Positions 1 through 8,181 of a stretch of DNA of 64,000 nt are shown piece by piece (positions within the stretch are counted from its first letter, which is position 1; each line of letters opens with the position of its first letter). This DNA comes from Chitinophaga niabensis (GTDB lineage Bacteria > Bacteroidota > Bacteroidia > Chitinophagales > Chitinophagaceae): NCBI RefSeq assembly GCF_900129465.1, contig NZ_FSRA01000002.1:124001-188000 (forward strand). Direction: 5' to 3'. Made by a program: the position numbers and the translations under genes. The notes beneath the pieces are model-generated. The model had not been told where the DNA came from. It made no database searches and worked only from the letters and a program-made list of their open reading frames with translations.

Positions 1-370
1 GAGATCCGGCAAATACGGCACGGATGTTCACGGCCGTGATCAGGTCAAAATCTTCGATCGTCATTTCAGATACGTCTTTGTAAGCTGCAATTCCTGCATT
101 GTTCACCAGGATATCCAAACCACCCAATTCCCTGGCAGTTTGGTCTACGGCTTTTTTCACTGCCAGGGGATCAGCACTGTCTGCCTGGATGGCGATACTT
201 TTCACACCCAGTTGCTCAATTTCTTTCACAAGGGCCGTTGCTTTTTCCGCAGATGCCTGGTAGGTAATGGCTACATTTGCTCCTTCACGGGCTAGTCTTT
301 TTGCTATTGCCGCTCCAATACCGCGGCTTCCTCCTGTTACCAGGGCTGTTTTGTTTGCTAAATTTTTCAT
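1..370 (-). CDS. SDR family NAD(P)-dependent oxidoreductase (3' end outside window)
   Basis: The reading frame starts at an ATG at 370 and runs off the left edge without a stop, so only the N-terminal 123 residues are present. The N-terminus has the Rossmann glycine motif VTGGSRGIG near residues 10-18, and the NNAG motif appears about 85 residues in, both classic for short-chain dehydrogenases. It is divergent from the HxlR regulator that starts at 445, which suggests local control by that protein. The substrate cannot be read from the fragment. Confidence 0.93.
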   Translation of the reverse strand, partial: MKNLANKTALVTGGSRGIGAAIAKRLAREGANVAITYQASAEKATALVKEIEQLGVKSIAIQADSADPLAVKKAVDQTARELGGLDILVNNAGIAAYKDVSEMTIEDFDLITAVNIRAVFAGS

Positions 371-374
371 ATCC

Positions 375-402
375 CAAAAGTAGAATGGAATGATTAAATT
401 TG
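375..402. promoter_or_regulatory. Divergent -7 boxes for the SDR and HxlR genes
   Basis: Two Bacteroidota-type -7 boxes (TAnnTTTG) lie back to back. TACTTTTG on the minus strand occupies 375-382 and ends 4 nt before the SDR ATG. TAAATTTG on the plus strand occupies 395-402 and serves the HxlR gene. Neither has a convincing -33 TTTG at 19-21 nt. The small separation means that a regulator bound here would affect both directions. Confidence 0.5.
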
Positions 403-444
403 CAGGTACAGCTAAAATTGTTAAGTACTAACAAAAAAGTAAGT

Positions 445-801
445 ATGCGGAAGGAAGAGTCTACCAATGCCCAGAACGAGGCTGCACTGATCAGGAATTG
501 TGGAATGGCTTATGCCCTTTCCGTGATCGGCGGCCGCTGGAAACCTAATATCCTGTATTGCCTGTTGAAAGGCAAAATGCGGTATAATGAATTGCGCAAA
601 GCGATTGATGGCGTTTCTGAACGGATGTTGGTAGCACAGTTGCGGGAGCTGGAGGAATTTGGGCTGGTGAAAAGGATCATTTATCCAGAAGTTCCGCCGA
701 AGGTGGAATACGAGTTAACCGAGCTGGGGTATTCTACGGAACCTATGTTAAACATGATGTCCGACTGGGGCAATAAGAACCGGGAAGTATCGCTTTTATA
801 G
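445..801 (+). CDS. HxlR-family winged-helix transcriptional regulator
   Basis: The 118-residue protein has the HxlR layout: a conserved N-terminal Cys (IRNCGMAYAL), then IGGRWKPNIL, then a winged helix with MRYNELRKAIDGVSERML and a basic wing. HxlR proteins are small dimeric DNA-binding proteins that often sense oxidants or electrophiles through that Cys and control a divergent oxidoreductase, as the layout suggests here. The open frame extends back to a TTG at 400, but that codon lies inside the TAAATTTG box at 395-402. The ATG at 445 is therefore the better start. Confidence 0.92.
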   Translation: MRKEESTNAQNEAALIRNCGMAYALSVIGGRWKPNILYCLLKGKMRYNELRKAIDGVSERMLVAQLRELEEFGLVKRIIYPEVPPKVEYELTELGYSTEPMLNMMSDWGNKNREVSLL

Positions 802-815
802 CTTCCTGAAATATT

Positions 816-846
816 TTTGGATTTATAAAGAATTCTCTTACCTTTG
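816..846 (+). promoter_or_regulatory. Promoter of tRNA-Glu (TTTG-N19-TACCTTTG)
   Basis: TTTG at 816-819 and TACCTTTG at 839-846 are separated by 19 nt. This is an exact match to the Bacteroidota housekeeping sigma consensus. The predicted transcription start is about 851, some 16 nt before the mature tRNA 5' end. Confidence 0.75.
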
Positions 847-866
847 CCATCCCAAAAACGGCAAAT

Positions 867-941
867 GCCGCGTTGGTCAAGCGGTTAAGACGCCTCCCTT
901 TCACGGAGGAATGACGGGTTCGATTCCCGTACGCGGTACCA
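867..941 (+). tRNA. tRNA-Glu (anticodon TTC), CCA encoded
   Basis: It folds as a complete cloverleaf. The acceptor strands GCCGCGT (867-873) and ACGCGGT (931-937) pair with one G-U. The anticodon stem is CCTCC/GGAGG, with loop CTTTCAC giving anticodon TTC at 900-902. A T-arm with TTCGATT follows. The discriminator is A938 and CCA is encoded at 939-941. The 3' end of this gene recurs at 2847-2863 and 3690-3704, which marks it as a likely integration target. Confidence 0.96.
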
Positions 942-947
942 AAAGTT

Positions 948-973
948 AAAGAGGCTCCTTACGGGCCTCTTTT
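948..973 (+). terminator. Rho-independent terminator after tRNA-Glu
   Basis: AGAGGC (950-955) and GCCTCT (965-970) form a short stem followed by a T run. It begins 9 nt after the tRNA CCA end and also lies beyond the 3' end of the minus-strand nuclease gene. Confidence 0.7.
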
Positions 974-999
974 CATTTCTCAGCCTGACCTAAGCCGTC

Positions 1000-2550
1000 C
1001 TATACCTTATAGTAAACTCTATTGTAATTACTAATCATCTGCCTTAAAGACGAAATGTTCTCAGCCAGGTAATCTTCAATAGGATAATACATTGCATTAC
1101 TTAGCCTTATTTCATCATCTTCCAGCTCAATAAACTGCTGAGGGCTTTCTATACCATTAATTATTTGGGAATAAAGAACGCCATAATGCAATCCCATCCT
1201 AAAGGCAGTTATCTCATTATCCGGCATAAAATTAAAAGAAAGTACTTCTTTGAAAATTTCGTTATCATTCATTGGAGTAAACATCTTAAACTCTGGCGAT
1301 GTGCCCAGCGAATATATTTCTCCTATATAAATCTCCGTTTTGTCACTATCAATATAATCTATAAAAATGTGAAAAAGAGGAAGGTAATTCTTAGTTCCAT
1401 TGGTTAAAGCAAAGTAAAAAGCGGATACAATTGAATCCGGATTGTAGATATCAACTATCAATCTGAATTTTTCCTTCTTCTGCTGTAACTTTGACAAAAT
1501 ATAATCGATTATTTCAGCCCAAAACGGGGTTGGGCTCAAACAATATTGGCATTCCGATTTAATCTCATTAAATCGTTCTTTTTGACTTGATTCGCAAAAT
1601 CCAGTAAACTTATTTGAACTACGACCATCATGCCCCTTTAACTCTTTAAGCAACAGTTCCTCACTGTATCTAGGATCAATACTAAATGTCCCATATCGTT
1701 TTATCGATGAAATCTTCCAAACTCCACCAGTCACCGTTGCCTCAAACTTCTCACCATATCCAGCCTCTATACTATCACAATACTTCTCCATTTCGAGTGC
1801 TGCCATGAAAACATCATTGAGATAATCCTGATACTCCTCTTCGCTGTCAAACTCTTCTTCTTTCATATCCGAATGCCGCTTTCCTCTCAACCTTTCAATG
1901 CAAAGTAAAGATTCATCCTTTTCTTGTATCTGAAATGCAACATTCATGGCATATGGATATGTAATTGGTCGGTGCGCCTCAGTAGCATTTAAGATTACAA
2001 CCACATAATTATAAACATGCGCCACATTAAGCTTCTGTTCCAATACCTGTCGGGCATGCTCCATTTTCCTTTCCGAGGTGAACAGATATATAATCTGTTG
2101 TTCCATGAATTTCCTCGAAAGGGACATCTCCTCAATTGGCACAACCTCTTCTACCGATTTAGGGACCTTGGTTTGATCGTCGAGAAAGATCTTAAGTCCC
2201 TTAATGGCAAAAGGTGACTTAAAAACGGTTAATGAGAATGCTCTTATGATTTCCCTCCAATGAGTTGAAATTACGATCATCCTGATCTCACTGTAGCGGG
2301 CCCTATATTTAGTTCTTATTAACTCAGCATATTTAAATACTTCGGTGAACGTTTGTCTTGCGGCAGAATCAGATCTTTTAATCTCAATAATTACAAAATT
2401 GTTATAGATATCCTTGCATAGAATATCTATAAACCCACTTGTTCCAATATCATCGGGTAAATGATGCTCTTTCTCAATTACCTCCAGCCCTTTCTCGATA
2501 AATTCGGGATTAAGAACAAGCCAATCTCGTATCAAATGCTCCACCTGCAT
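1000..2550 (-). CDS. PD-(D/E)XK nuclease-like protein with N-terminal NucS-like domain
   Basis: The 516-residue protein opens with a restriction-endonuclease-like core. GFIDILCKD contains D42, and VIIEIKRSD gives the E56-x-K58 pair, so the D-x13-ExK pattern and a downstream Q66 match NucS/DUF91-type PD-(D/E)XK folds. The remaining 400 residues are acidic and I do not recognise them. The gene is visibly A+T-richer than its neighbours and sits between the tRNA-Glu gene and a repeat of its 3' end, so it is probably acquired cargo. A role in DNA restriction or defence is possible but not shown. It has no partner gene next to it. Confidence 0.7.
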   Translation of the reverse strand: MQVEHLIRDWLVLNPEFIEKGLEVIEKEHHLPDDIGTSGFIDILCKDIYNNFVIIEIKRSDSAARQTFTEVFKYAELIRTKYRARYSEIRMIVISTHWREIIRAFSLTVFKSPFAIKGLKIFLDDQTKVPKSVEEVVPIEEMSLSRKFMEQQIIYLFTSERKMEHARQVLEQKLNVAHVYNYVVVILNATEAHRPITYPYAMNVAFQIQEKDESLLCIERLRGKRHSDMKEEEFDSEEEYQDYLNDVFMAALEMEKYCDSIEAGYGEKFEATVTGGVWKISSIKRYGTFSIDPRYSEELLLKELKGHDGRSSNKFTGFCESSQKERFNEIKSECQYCLSPTPFWAEIIDYILSKLQQKKEKFRLIVDIYNPDSIVSAFYFALTNGTKNYLPLFHIFIDYIDSDKTEIYIGEIYSLGTSPEFKMFTPMNDNEIFKEVLSFNFMPDNEITAFRMGLHYGVLYSQIINGIESPQQFIELEDDEIRLSNAMYYPIEDYLAENISSLRQMISNYNRVYYKV

Positions 2551-2833
2551 ATTTTTTTCCTAATAAGATACTAATTATTTTTTACACTTGTTGTTGACGG
2601 AATTACAGGGACATCCTGACGGTATTAGTATTAAAAAATCAGGGTGAAAGGGAATTGAGAGACCTTTCTATCTAGGAAAAGCTCATTCACTCCGTTCTGT
2701 TGTTCTATACCAGCCGTTGCTTATAGTGTTCGTGCAAAATTTTTGGATTAAGATTGAAATTTCTTATATATCCATACTCTTATCATATTATCAGCTCGGC
2801 TTTTACCTAAAGCCACTAAATCTAGTATAAATT

Positions 2834-2863
2834 GGTTAGATAATTCTCCCGTACGCGGTACCA
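2834..2863 (+). repeat. Second copy of tRNA-Glu 3' end, putative attachment site
   Basis: Bases 2847-2863 are identical to the last 17 bases of tRNA-Glu (925-941), including CCA. The wider block 2834-2861 matches 3677-3704 at 27 of 28 positions; the mismatch is T2845 versus C3688. There is no anticodon arm, so it is not a functional tRNA. The pattern fits an att site left by integration into the tRNA 3' end. Confidence 0.75.
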
Positions 2864-2864
2864 G

Positions 2865-2908
2865 GTAAAAAGAAAAAGGTTACTCATAAGTAACCTTTTT
2901 CTTTTTAC
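2865..2908 (+). terminator. Strong hairpin terminator after the second att-like repeat
   Basis: A perfect 20-bp inverted repeat (2865-2884 with 2889-2908) encloses a 4-nt loop. The stem has A-rich and T-rich flanks, so it can work in both directions. It directly follows the CCA of the repeated tRNA end, as expected for a displaced tRNA terminator. Confidence 0.85.
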
Positions 2909-3052
2909 ATAAGCGTTCCTAAACTCAAAAAGACCAATCTCCAAAATCTACTATCGTCCTTCCCCCGCTGACAGCATTGAGAATATATTTTTTTAAATGG
3001 GATATTTAAAGAACAAAAACTTATTTTCATAAGCACTATCACCTCAGATCAA

Positions 3053-3610
3053 ATGATGGAACTAACGCCTTATATCATTGAAACACTACAATTCCTTTTT
3101 TGGGGATACGGCCTATCCACACTCATTTTCGGAATATTCGCAAAAATCTCACACCAGCCCAAAGACAAAACAATGCAATATTTCACTTCAGCAAATATTA
3201 TAGCCTCTTGTGCGGGCATATTGTTGGCTATAACGCTGTTTTTAGAGTTGATACAGGGATACGATACAATTTCCGATACAGATCATACATTCTTCACTTA
3301 CCGTCAAAGGCCCTTTATCCTCGCTATTTTACTTACAATTGCCACATCTATGCTTACCTTATCAAAAAAATTAAGGCAAAACTGGTTCGTTAGCCTGTTC
3401 ATTGCACTGGTCTTAAATATATGCGTGATGATGGAAAATATATTTATTATCTGGACAAGTATCTTCCGGGACTACCTGCCATCAAGTTGGGGCTATTATC
3501 AGGATTTTAGGATAAGCTCCTGGCTCACCGCACTGCTTTGTGGAGTTATATATTTCACTATCGTTGTGGCATTCATGAGACTGCAAAAGACACGATCAAA
3601 AAGTCATTAA
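3053..3610 (+). CDS. Small multi-pass membrane protein of unknown function
   Basis: The 185-residue protein has about five hydrophobic segments (roughly 10-30, 44-66, 86-104, 111-138 and 154-176) and a basic C-terminus. I recognise no family. It begins with two consecutive ATG codons and stands alone, between the second and third tRNA-end repeats. Like the nuclease gene it is A+T-rich, consistent with being cargo of an inserted segment. The function is unknown. Confidence 0.75.
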   Translation: MMELTPYIIETLQFLFWGYGLSTLIFGIFAKISHQPKDKTMQYFTSANIIASCAGILLAITLFLELIQGYDTISDTDHTFFTYRQRPFILAILLTIATSMLTLSKKLRQNWFVSLFIALVLNICVMMENIFIIWTSIFRDYLPSSWGYYQDFRISSWLTALLCGVIYFTIVVAFMRLQKTRSKSH

Positions 3611-3676
3611 TAGTTATTATTTCCAACCGGGTTACCTTACGAAAGTCGTAAAAATCCAGCAAATCAGATACAGAGC

Positions 3677-3704
3677 GGTTAGATAATCCTCCCGTACGCG
3701 GTAC
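3677..3704 (+). repeat. Third, partial copy of tRNA-Glu 3' end
   Basis: Bases 3690-3704 repeat the tRNA-Glu end without the full CCA (TAC is followed by A, not CA). With the preceding bases the block is a 27/28 match to 2834-2861. It closes the segment that carries the membrane protein gene and is probably the outer edge of the inserted region. Confidence 0.7.
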
Positions 3705-3799
3705 AGATCGGGATTTCTTCCCAAAGCGTCAACGGCGAAGGACGGTTCTACTGAAGATGAATGTCCTGAATCGGACATTATCCATAAGCGTTTTAACAA

Positions 3800-4336
3800 T
3801 TAATGATTTACTCTTCTATCAGAACCTGGGCGTTGCCAAACCTCAATAGCATAATAGATTGTATCCAAACCTGCTTCATCTTTTTTTCGGAAAACTTCTT
3901 TAAAGCCAACTTTCGCCAGGATCCTTTCGGATGCCAGATTTTTCGGATTAATAGAAGCATAGATTCTTTCCATTTTTAAGGTTGTAAAACCATATTTAAC
4001 CATTGCGTATGCCATTTCTGTTGCCAAACCCTTACCCCAAAAATCTTTGTTGAGGGCATAAATCAGTTCGTTATCGCTGATATACTTAGAATAGATCAAA
4101 CCACAATAGCCAATAAACTGATGATTGGGTTTATCGCATACAGCATACATTCCGAAACCTTTTGTTTTATAATTGTTAAGGGTAACCTCTATCCATTTTT
4201 GAGTCAGTTCTTTTGAAAGTATGCCATCACCTGTAAACTGCATCAGTTCTTCATTACCACAAATGGCATATAAATCCTCCAGATCGTTCTGCCTTATCTG
4301 CCTGATAAGTAGTCTATCAGTTTCTATAACTGTCAT
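3800..4336 (-). CDS. GNAT family N-acetyltransferase (RimJ/RimL type)
   Basis: The 178-residue protein starts TDRLLIRQI, typical of RimJ/RimL-like acetyltransferases. The acetyl-CoA pyrophosphate-binding motif appears as FWGKGLATEMA near residues 98-108. It ends with the usual ASERILAKVGF and is full length for the family. Members acetylate amino groups of proteins, antibiotics or metabolites; the acceptor here is unknown. It lies 32 bp downstream of the SDR fragment on the same strand and may be read with it. Confidence 0.9.
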   Translation of the reverse strand: MTVIETDRLLIRQIRQNDLEDLYAICGNEELMQFTGDGILSKELTQKWIEVTLNNYKTKGFGMYAVCDKPNHQFIGYCGLIYSKYISDNELIYALNKDFWGKGLATEMAYAMVKYGFTTLKMERIYASINPKNLASERILAKVGFKEVFRKKDEAGLDTIYYAIEVWQRPGSDRRVNH

Positions 4337-4368
4337 TGTTGTATTTACTATTTATCATTGTCCGGATG

Positions 4369-4644
4369 CTATAGCAGTACATTATGATTTAATGAAGCCG
4401 TAGTACCGGCCGTTACGTCCACCGTTACACCGGTGATCATTTTAGCCATGTTGCTGGCCAGAAATACGGCCACATTGGCAATATCGTTCATCATGGGCAA
4501 TTCTTTAAGCATTGTGTCTTCTGCCCATTGCTTAAGAAACTTGTTGCCATTTTCGGGATCAGTTTCTACAACCTCTTTAAATACCCTTGAATCCGGGGAG
4601 CCGGCCGACCACATGTTTACTACACGTACTTTATAAAAAATCAT
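4369..4644 (-). pseudogene. C-terminal fragment of an SDR oxidoreductase
   Basis: The 91-residue frame matches only the last third of a short-chain dehydrogenase: RVVNMWSAGSPDSRVFKE, then MNDIANVAVFLASNMAKMITG and VTVDVTAG, which is the usual SDR C-terminus. The Rossmann motif and the YxxxK active site are missing, so it cannot be a working enzyme alone. Its ATG overlaps the TGA of the upstream DHFR-like gene by 4 bp, so it may still be translated by coupling. The simplest reading is a deletion that fused the tail of an SDR gene to the end of this operon. Confidence 0.75.
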
Positions 4645-5243
4645 GTGCTCCTTTGTTTATCCAGCTGATACTGTAGCACTGCGATTCCGCATTCAAATGC
4701 GGTGGCTTTGCTTAGCTTCAGGTATTGATTTCTTTTGATGGTATTAAAAACCGGTAAGCCTGCGCCGACGATCGCGGGGTTAATGATCAGGTTAAATTCG
4801 TCGATCAGTTCTGCCTCTATCAAAGAAGAAATAAATGTAGCACCGCCATAACAGATGATATCCTTCCCCTTTTCTTCTTTTAGTCGTTTGATGTAATCAA
4901 CATAATTCCCTTTGGCTATTTCAGTATTCTTCCAGATCGATCTTTTGAGCTTCCTGCTGAACACTACCTTCTTCATGTCGGTAGTCGGTTTGGCAAAAGC
5001 ATACCGCGGATCTTTGGGGTTTTGGGCAACTTCCTCCCAAAAATCATGAAACCCTCCAGCCATGTTCCGGCTTAGCAAAATACAATCTGAGGAAGTAGTC
5101 TGCTCAATATGGTATTGCTGTAATCCTTTATCCCATGCCCATACTTCGGGCGTATAGGGCCAGATCATCCAGCTCATGCTACCATTCTTATCAGCTATGA
5201 AACCATCAACAGAAATTTGTACTTCTAATTTTAATTTTCTCAT
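4641..5243 (-). CDS. Dihydrofolate reductase family protein (RibD C-terminal domain type)
   Basis: The 200-residue protein has the RibD_C/DHFR-like fold signature: an N-terminal LEVQISVDGFIAD strand, IICYGGATFISSLIEAELIDEF with the GG dinucleotide loop, and NPAIVGAGLPVF. Relatives reduce pyrimidine-like or other substrates with NADPH. These stand-alone proteins are not the folate DHFR and their substrates are mostly unknown. It is followed with a 4-bp overlap by the SDR fragment and lies 34 bp after the membrane acyltransferase-like gene in the same operon. Confidence 0.9.
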   Translation of the reverse strand: MRKLKLEVQISVDGFIADKNGSMSWMIWPYTPEVWAWDKGLQQYHIEQTTSSDCILLSRNMAGGFHDFWEEVAQNPKDPRYAFAKPTTDMKKVVFSRKLKRSIWKNTEIAKGNYVDYIKRLKEEKGKDIICYGGATFISSLIEAELIDEFNLIINPAIVGAGLPVFNTIKRNQYLKLSKATAFECGIAVLQYQLDKQRST

Positions 5244-5277
5244 TTTATCTATTTTAAAAGATCAGCTTTCTTTTTCT

Positions 5278-6444
5278 TTAAATGTATTTGAGCCACCAAT
5301 TATCATGTGTCGCTTTATACCTGCCAAACCAGTGGCAAGGTTTGTATAATGCCATAACAAGAACGATCCAGATTATATAGACCAGCCAAAGTTCAAAGCC
5401 ACTCCTGGTGTTTTTTGGACGGCCGAAACTGCCAGAGGCGAAGCTTAGATCCGCCCATCCAAATCCCTGCAAAAACAAGATGCCCATCAACACAATATGG
5501 ATAATATAAAAATGGATCAGAAAGTAGAACAGGGGCACTTTGCCATATACTGAAACAGCATTAAGGATTTTATTCTTTTTCTTCTCAACCAGCGCAAACA
5601 ACAGAAACATAATGCCCAATGTGATCAGGCAGAATAACAGCGAGGGCGGGTATTTTGATATATTGATAAAGGAAAGAAAGGTGAAGAGATGATTCTTTTG
5701 GATAGACCATGGTAAGCCATCTCCGTAAAAATTAGCCAACCGCAAACAGGTAAATAATAATAAACTGCCTAAGCCTATTTTAAGAAAGAGCCTTTTTCTC
5801 TCATCGGCATTCAGAGCAATAAATAGCTTACCCATGGCAAATCCAAACAACATCAGGCCAAGCCATGGTAAGGGCGGATATACCGACATGAGAACATAGC
5901 CGGCTGGCAAAGGAACAACTGTAACGTTGAACAGGGGGGATATGATGTTTTTTAGCAAGGAACCTTCTTCGAAGCGAATTAAAGGAAATACATCATGAGC
6001 AAATATGATCAGTAACCCTATAAGACCAATTGTTGCCTTTCTTAGCCCCAGCATAAGACCCAGAACAATAAACCCAATACCGATGGCTCCCAGTACTTCA
6101 AACAACAAGGTGTGAAATCCGGCGTCAAAATACAGCCCGAAATTGAACACCGTAAATTCGAGTAGGATGAGCCAAAGGCCCCTTTTGATTAGAAACTTTC
6201 TATTTTTGGCAATGTTGTTCTGCCTGGTGAAAGACAGGCAGGTGGATACGCCCGACAAAAACACAAATACAGGCGCGCACAGGTAGGTTATCCATCTGGT
6301 GAAAAATAACAAGGGAGTAGTAGTAGCCAGGTTTGTAGGACTTTGGGTCAGTGCATCTACATGGATCAGATCCCTCACATGATCCAATGCCATGATGATC
6401 ATCACCACACCTCTGACATGATCAATGCTTTTTATCCGGTCCAT
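5278..6444 (-). CDS. DUF1624 / heparan-alpha-glucosaminide N-acetyltransferase-like membrane protein
   Basis: The protein of about 388 residues begins RIKSIDHVRGVVMIIMALDHVRD, the N-terminal signature of the HGSNAT/DUF1624 family, and carries roughly ten membrane helices. Relatives are membrane acyltransferases or have no known activity. The frame extends one codon further to a GTG at 6447, but the ATG at 6444 is preferred. It overlaps the end of the upstream membrane gene by 23 bp, which points to coupled translation. Confidence 0.88.
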   Translation of the reverse strand: MDRIKSIDHVRGVVMIIMALDHVRDLIHVDALTQSPTNLATTTPLLFFTRWITYLCAPVFVFLSGVSTCLSFTRQNNIAKNRKFLIKRGLWLILLEFTVFNFGLYFDAGFHTLLFEVLGAIGIGFIVLGLMLGLRKATIGLIGLLIIFAHDVFPLIRFEEGSLLKNIISPLFNVTVVPLPAGYVLMSVYPPLPWLGLMLFGFAMGKLFIALNADERKRLFLKIGLGSLLLFTCLRLANFYGDGLPWSIQKNHLFTFLSFINISKYPPSLLFCLITLGIMFLLFALVEKKKNKILNAVSVYGKVPLFYFLIHFYIIHIVLMGILFLQGFGWADLSFASGSFGRPKNTRSGFELWLVYIIWIVLVMALYKPCHWFGRYKATHDNWWLKYI

Positions 6445-7234
6445 CACCTTGTAGGTTTTTGTTTCTTCCTATTTCATTTGAAAGGGCAATGGTGATAGCA
6501 ATACCACAGAAAGCTAAGCATTCCAATGAGCCGATGATGTTTTCGCCATCCCTCCAGGCGGGGAATTTGACGGCAAGCGGAATGTGTAAGGATAACAACC
6601 ACGTTAACAGCATAGATGCCAAAAGAAGTCCGATATACTTTGTCTGGTATTTGAAGAAAATTGACAGGCCGGCACCAACCAGGGCAAGACCGGTAAAATA
6701 TGCCCAGAATACCGGAAAGGGTATCCATGCTGGCACAAGTTGCCCAACAAGAACCGGATTCAAAAGATGCCCGATACCAAAATTAACAAGCATAATAGCG
6801 AACAGGTATTTTCCTGCGACTGCAATCCTGGTACTTTTTTTAAATGGTTTAAAAACAGCTTCATCTGGAAAGGCCAATGAAATTACAAATGCGCCTCCTG
6901 AAAGAGCCAGAAGTTTTACTGCATCAATCCAATACCCATGAATTTCAGGATGGTACCTTAAGCGATTGGGTAAATGTCCAAATATCAAAAAAAGCAACAA
7001 AATATAGCCAAGAGCAACAGATATCGGTTGCACAAATTTCCCAAAAGAGATGAGTAAGCCACTTGCAACCAAATATCCGCCAAATACAAGAATCAACACA
7101 GCTATATTTTGGGTATCGGCAGGTGGAAGAGGTATGATAATGGGCCTGAAACCTGGATACAAGAAATGCATAAAACCAATACCGGCTATTCCCAGGCCGT
7201 AAAATACCCTTCCGCAGTTTTTTAGATTCTTCAT
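6422..7234 (-). CDS. DoxX-like integral membrane protein
   Basis: The 270-residue protein is almost entirely hydrophobic, with about eight helices in two similar halves. The first half has GIAGIGFMHFLYPGFRPI and the second VNFGIGHLLNPVLVGQLVPAWIP. Each resembles the DoxX/DUF4267 pattern of a helix ending in a His-Pro-rich turn. No catalytic motif is clear. It belongs to the minus-strand operon read from 10154, 22 bp after the NmrA gene, and overlaps the next gene. Confidence 0.75.
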   Translation of the reverse strand: MKNLKNCGRVFYGLGIAGIGFMHFLYPGFRPIIIPLPPADTQNIAVLILVFGGYLVASGLLISFGKFVQPISVALGYILLLFLIFGHLPNRLRYHPEIHGYWIDAVKLLALSGGAFVISLAFPDEAVFKPFKKSTRIAVAGKYLFAIMLVNFGIGHLLNPVLVGQLVPAWIPFPVFWAYFTGLALVGAGLSIFFKYQTKYIGLLLASMLLTWLLSLHIPLAVKFPAWRDGENIIGSLECLAFCGIAITIALSNEIGRNKNLQGDGPDKKH

Positions 7235-7256
7235 TGATTCTTTCTAATTATCTATA

Positions 7257-8138
7257 TCAATACTTAGCAAAAGCATCCAGGTTCTTATATATGAACTCCG
7301 CGAAATTTGTAGGACGTACGCCGAATAATTTGTGTGTACCCAGCTTGACGTGGCTGTCAATGCACTTGCTTCTCTCTTTGGCAAGCTGCGTCAGGATCTT
7401 TAGCCTTTCCCCGGGTACTTTGCCCTTCATGTTATCCACATAATCATTCAATGCAACCGGCCTGTAGGTTATGTGCCTACCGGTTGCCCTCGAAATGATG
7501 ACGGAAGCCTCATTCATATCCATGGCATCAGGGCCGGTCATTTCATAGATCTTACGACTGTGCCCTTCAGTGGTAAGTAACTGCACACATACCTTTGCCA
7601 CATCCTCAATATCAACCGGGCTGAGTTTTGCATTGCCGTTAGGCAATATCAGCGCATTTTTATCGATATTTACGCCAGTTGGTGAAGCAGGCAGGTACAT
7701 CTGCATAAACTGAGATGGCCGGAGGAGTGTCCAGGCTAAACCTGAATCTACCAGGTAATCCTCGATATTTTCATGGTCTTTGGTCCCTTTAAAGTTTTGT
7801 GCATTGAACCCTATGCCGGATTCAGCTCCGGAATATTTGATGATATGTGGAACACCCACCTGCCTGGCCGTGTCAATAAAAGCCTGCTGGGTTTCTACCA
7901 TTTTGTCAAGAGCAGAACTGATCAGCAAAGTTTTGTCTATTCCCTTCAAGGCATCCCGATAGGTTTCGGGAAACAATAAATCTCCAATATGTACTTCCAC
8001 ATTTGCATACTTCGATAGTTCTCCTGCCTTCGCCTTGCTCCTAACCAGGGCTCTAACAGGAATATTTTGCCTGGAGAGTTCTTTGATGATTATTGAACCA
8101 CTTAAGCCTGAAGCTCCGGTAACCAATATTTTTGACAT
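7257..8138 (-). CDS. NmrA-like SDR family NAD(P)-binding protein
   Basis: The 293-residue protein starts with the atypical-SDR nucleotide motif VTGASGLSGSIIIKEL, followed by VRALVRSKAKAGEL, which fits NADP(H) binding in NmrA/quinone-oxidoreductase-like reductases. TYRPVALNDYVDNM near residue 225 is also typical of this group. It has no canonical YxxxK pair. It sits 43 bp after the alpha/beta hydrolase gene and is probably co-transcribed. Such proteins are redox sensors or reductases. Confidence 0.9.
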   Translation of the reverse strand: MSKILVTGASGLSGSIIIKELSRQNIPVRALVRSKAKAGELSKYANVEVHIGDLLFPETYRDALKGIDKTLLISSALDKMVETQQAFIDTARQVGVPHIIKYSGAESGIGFNAQNFKGTKDHENIEDYLVDSGLAWTLLRPSQFMQMYLPASPTGVNIDKNALILPNGNAKLSPVDIEDVAKVCVQLLTTEGHSRKIYEMTGPDAMDMNEASVIISRATGRHITYRPVALNDYVDNMKGKVPGERLKILTQLAKERSKCIDSHVKLGTHKLFGVRPTNFAEFIYKNLDAFAKY

Positions 8139-8181
8139 TTTACTGCTCTTTTAAGTTAATGGGGAAGTTTTATGCCGTTAA

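Larger units (their letters stand above)
2551..3052. other. Intergenic stretch with a tRNA 3'-end repeat
   Basis: No convincing gene is present in these 502 bases in any frame. It is A+T-rich up to about 2830, then holds the tRNA-Glu end repeat (2834-2863) and a strong hairpin terminator (2865-2908). The rest up to 3052 is the presumed promoter region of the membrane protein that follows. No transposase or integrase remnant is recognisable. Confidence 0.6.

Noticed and set aside
2834..2863. A second tRNA-Glu gene
   Set aside because: Only the 3' end and a D-loop-like GGTTA are present; the anticodon and T arms are missing.
2865..2908. A CRISPR or IS end
   Set aside because: There is one perfect hairpin with T and A runs and no array or transposase; a terminator explains it.
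3760..3779. Terminator after the GNAT gene
   Set aside because: The stem is only 7 bp (AATGTCC/GGACATT) and no T run follows on the minus strand.
6459..6941. A 160-codon plus-strand open frame
   Set aside because: It is the antisense shadow of the DoxX-like gene, with no signal or domain.
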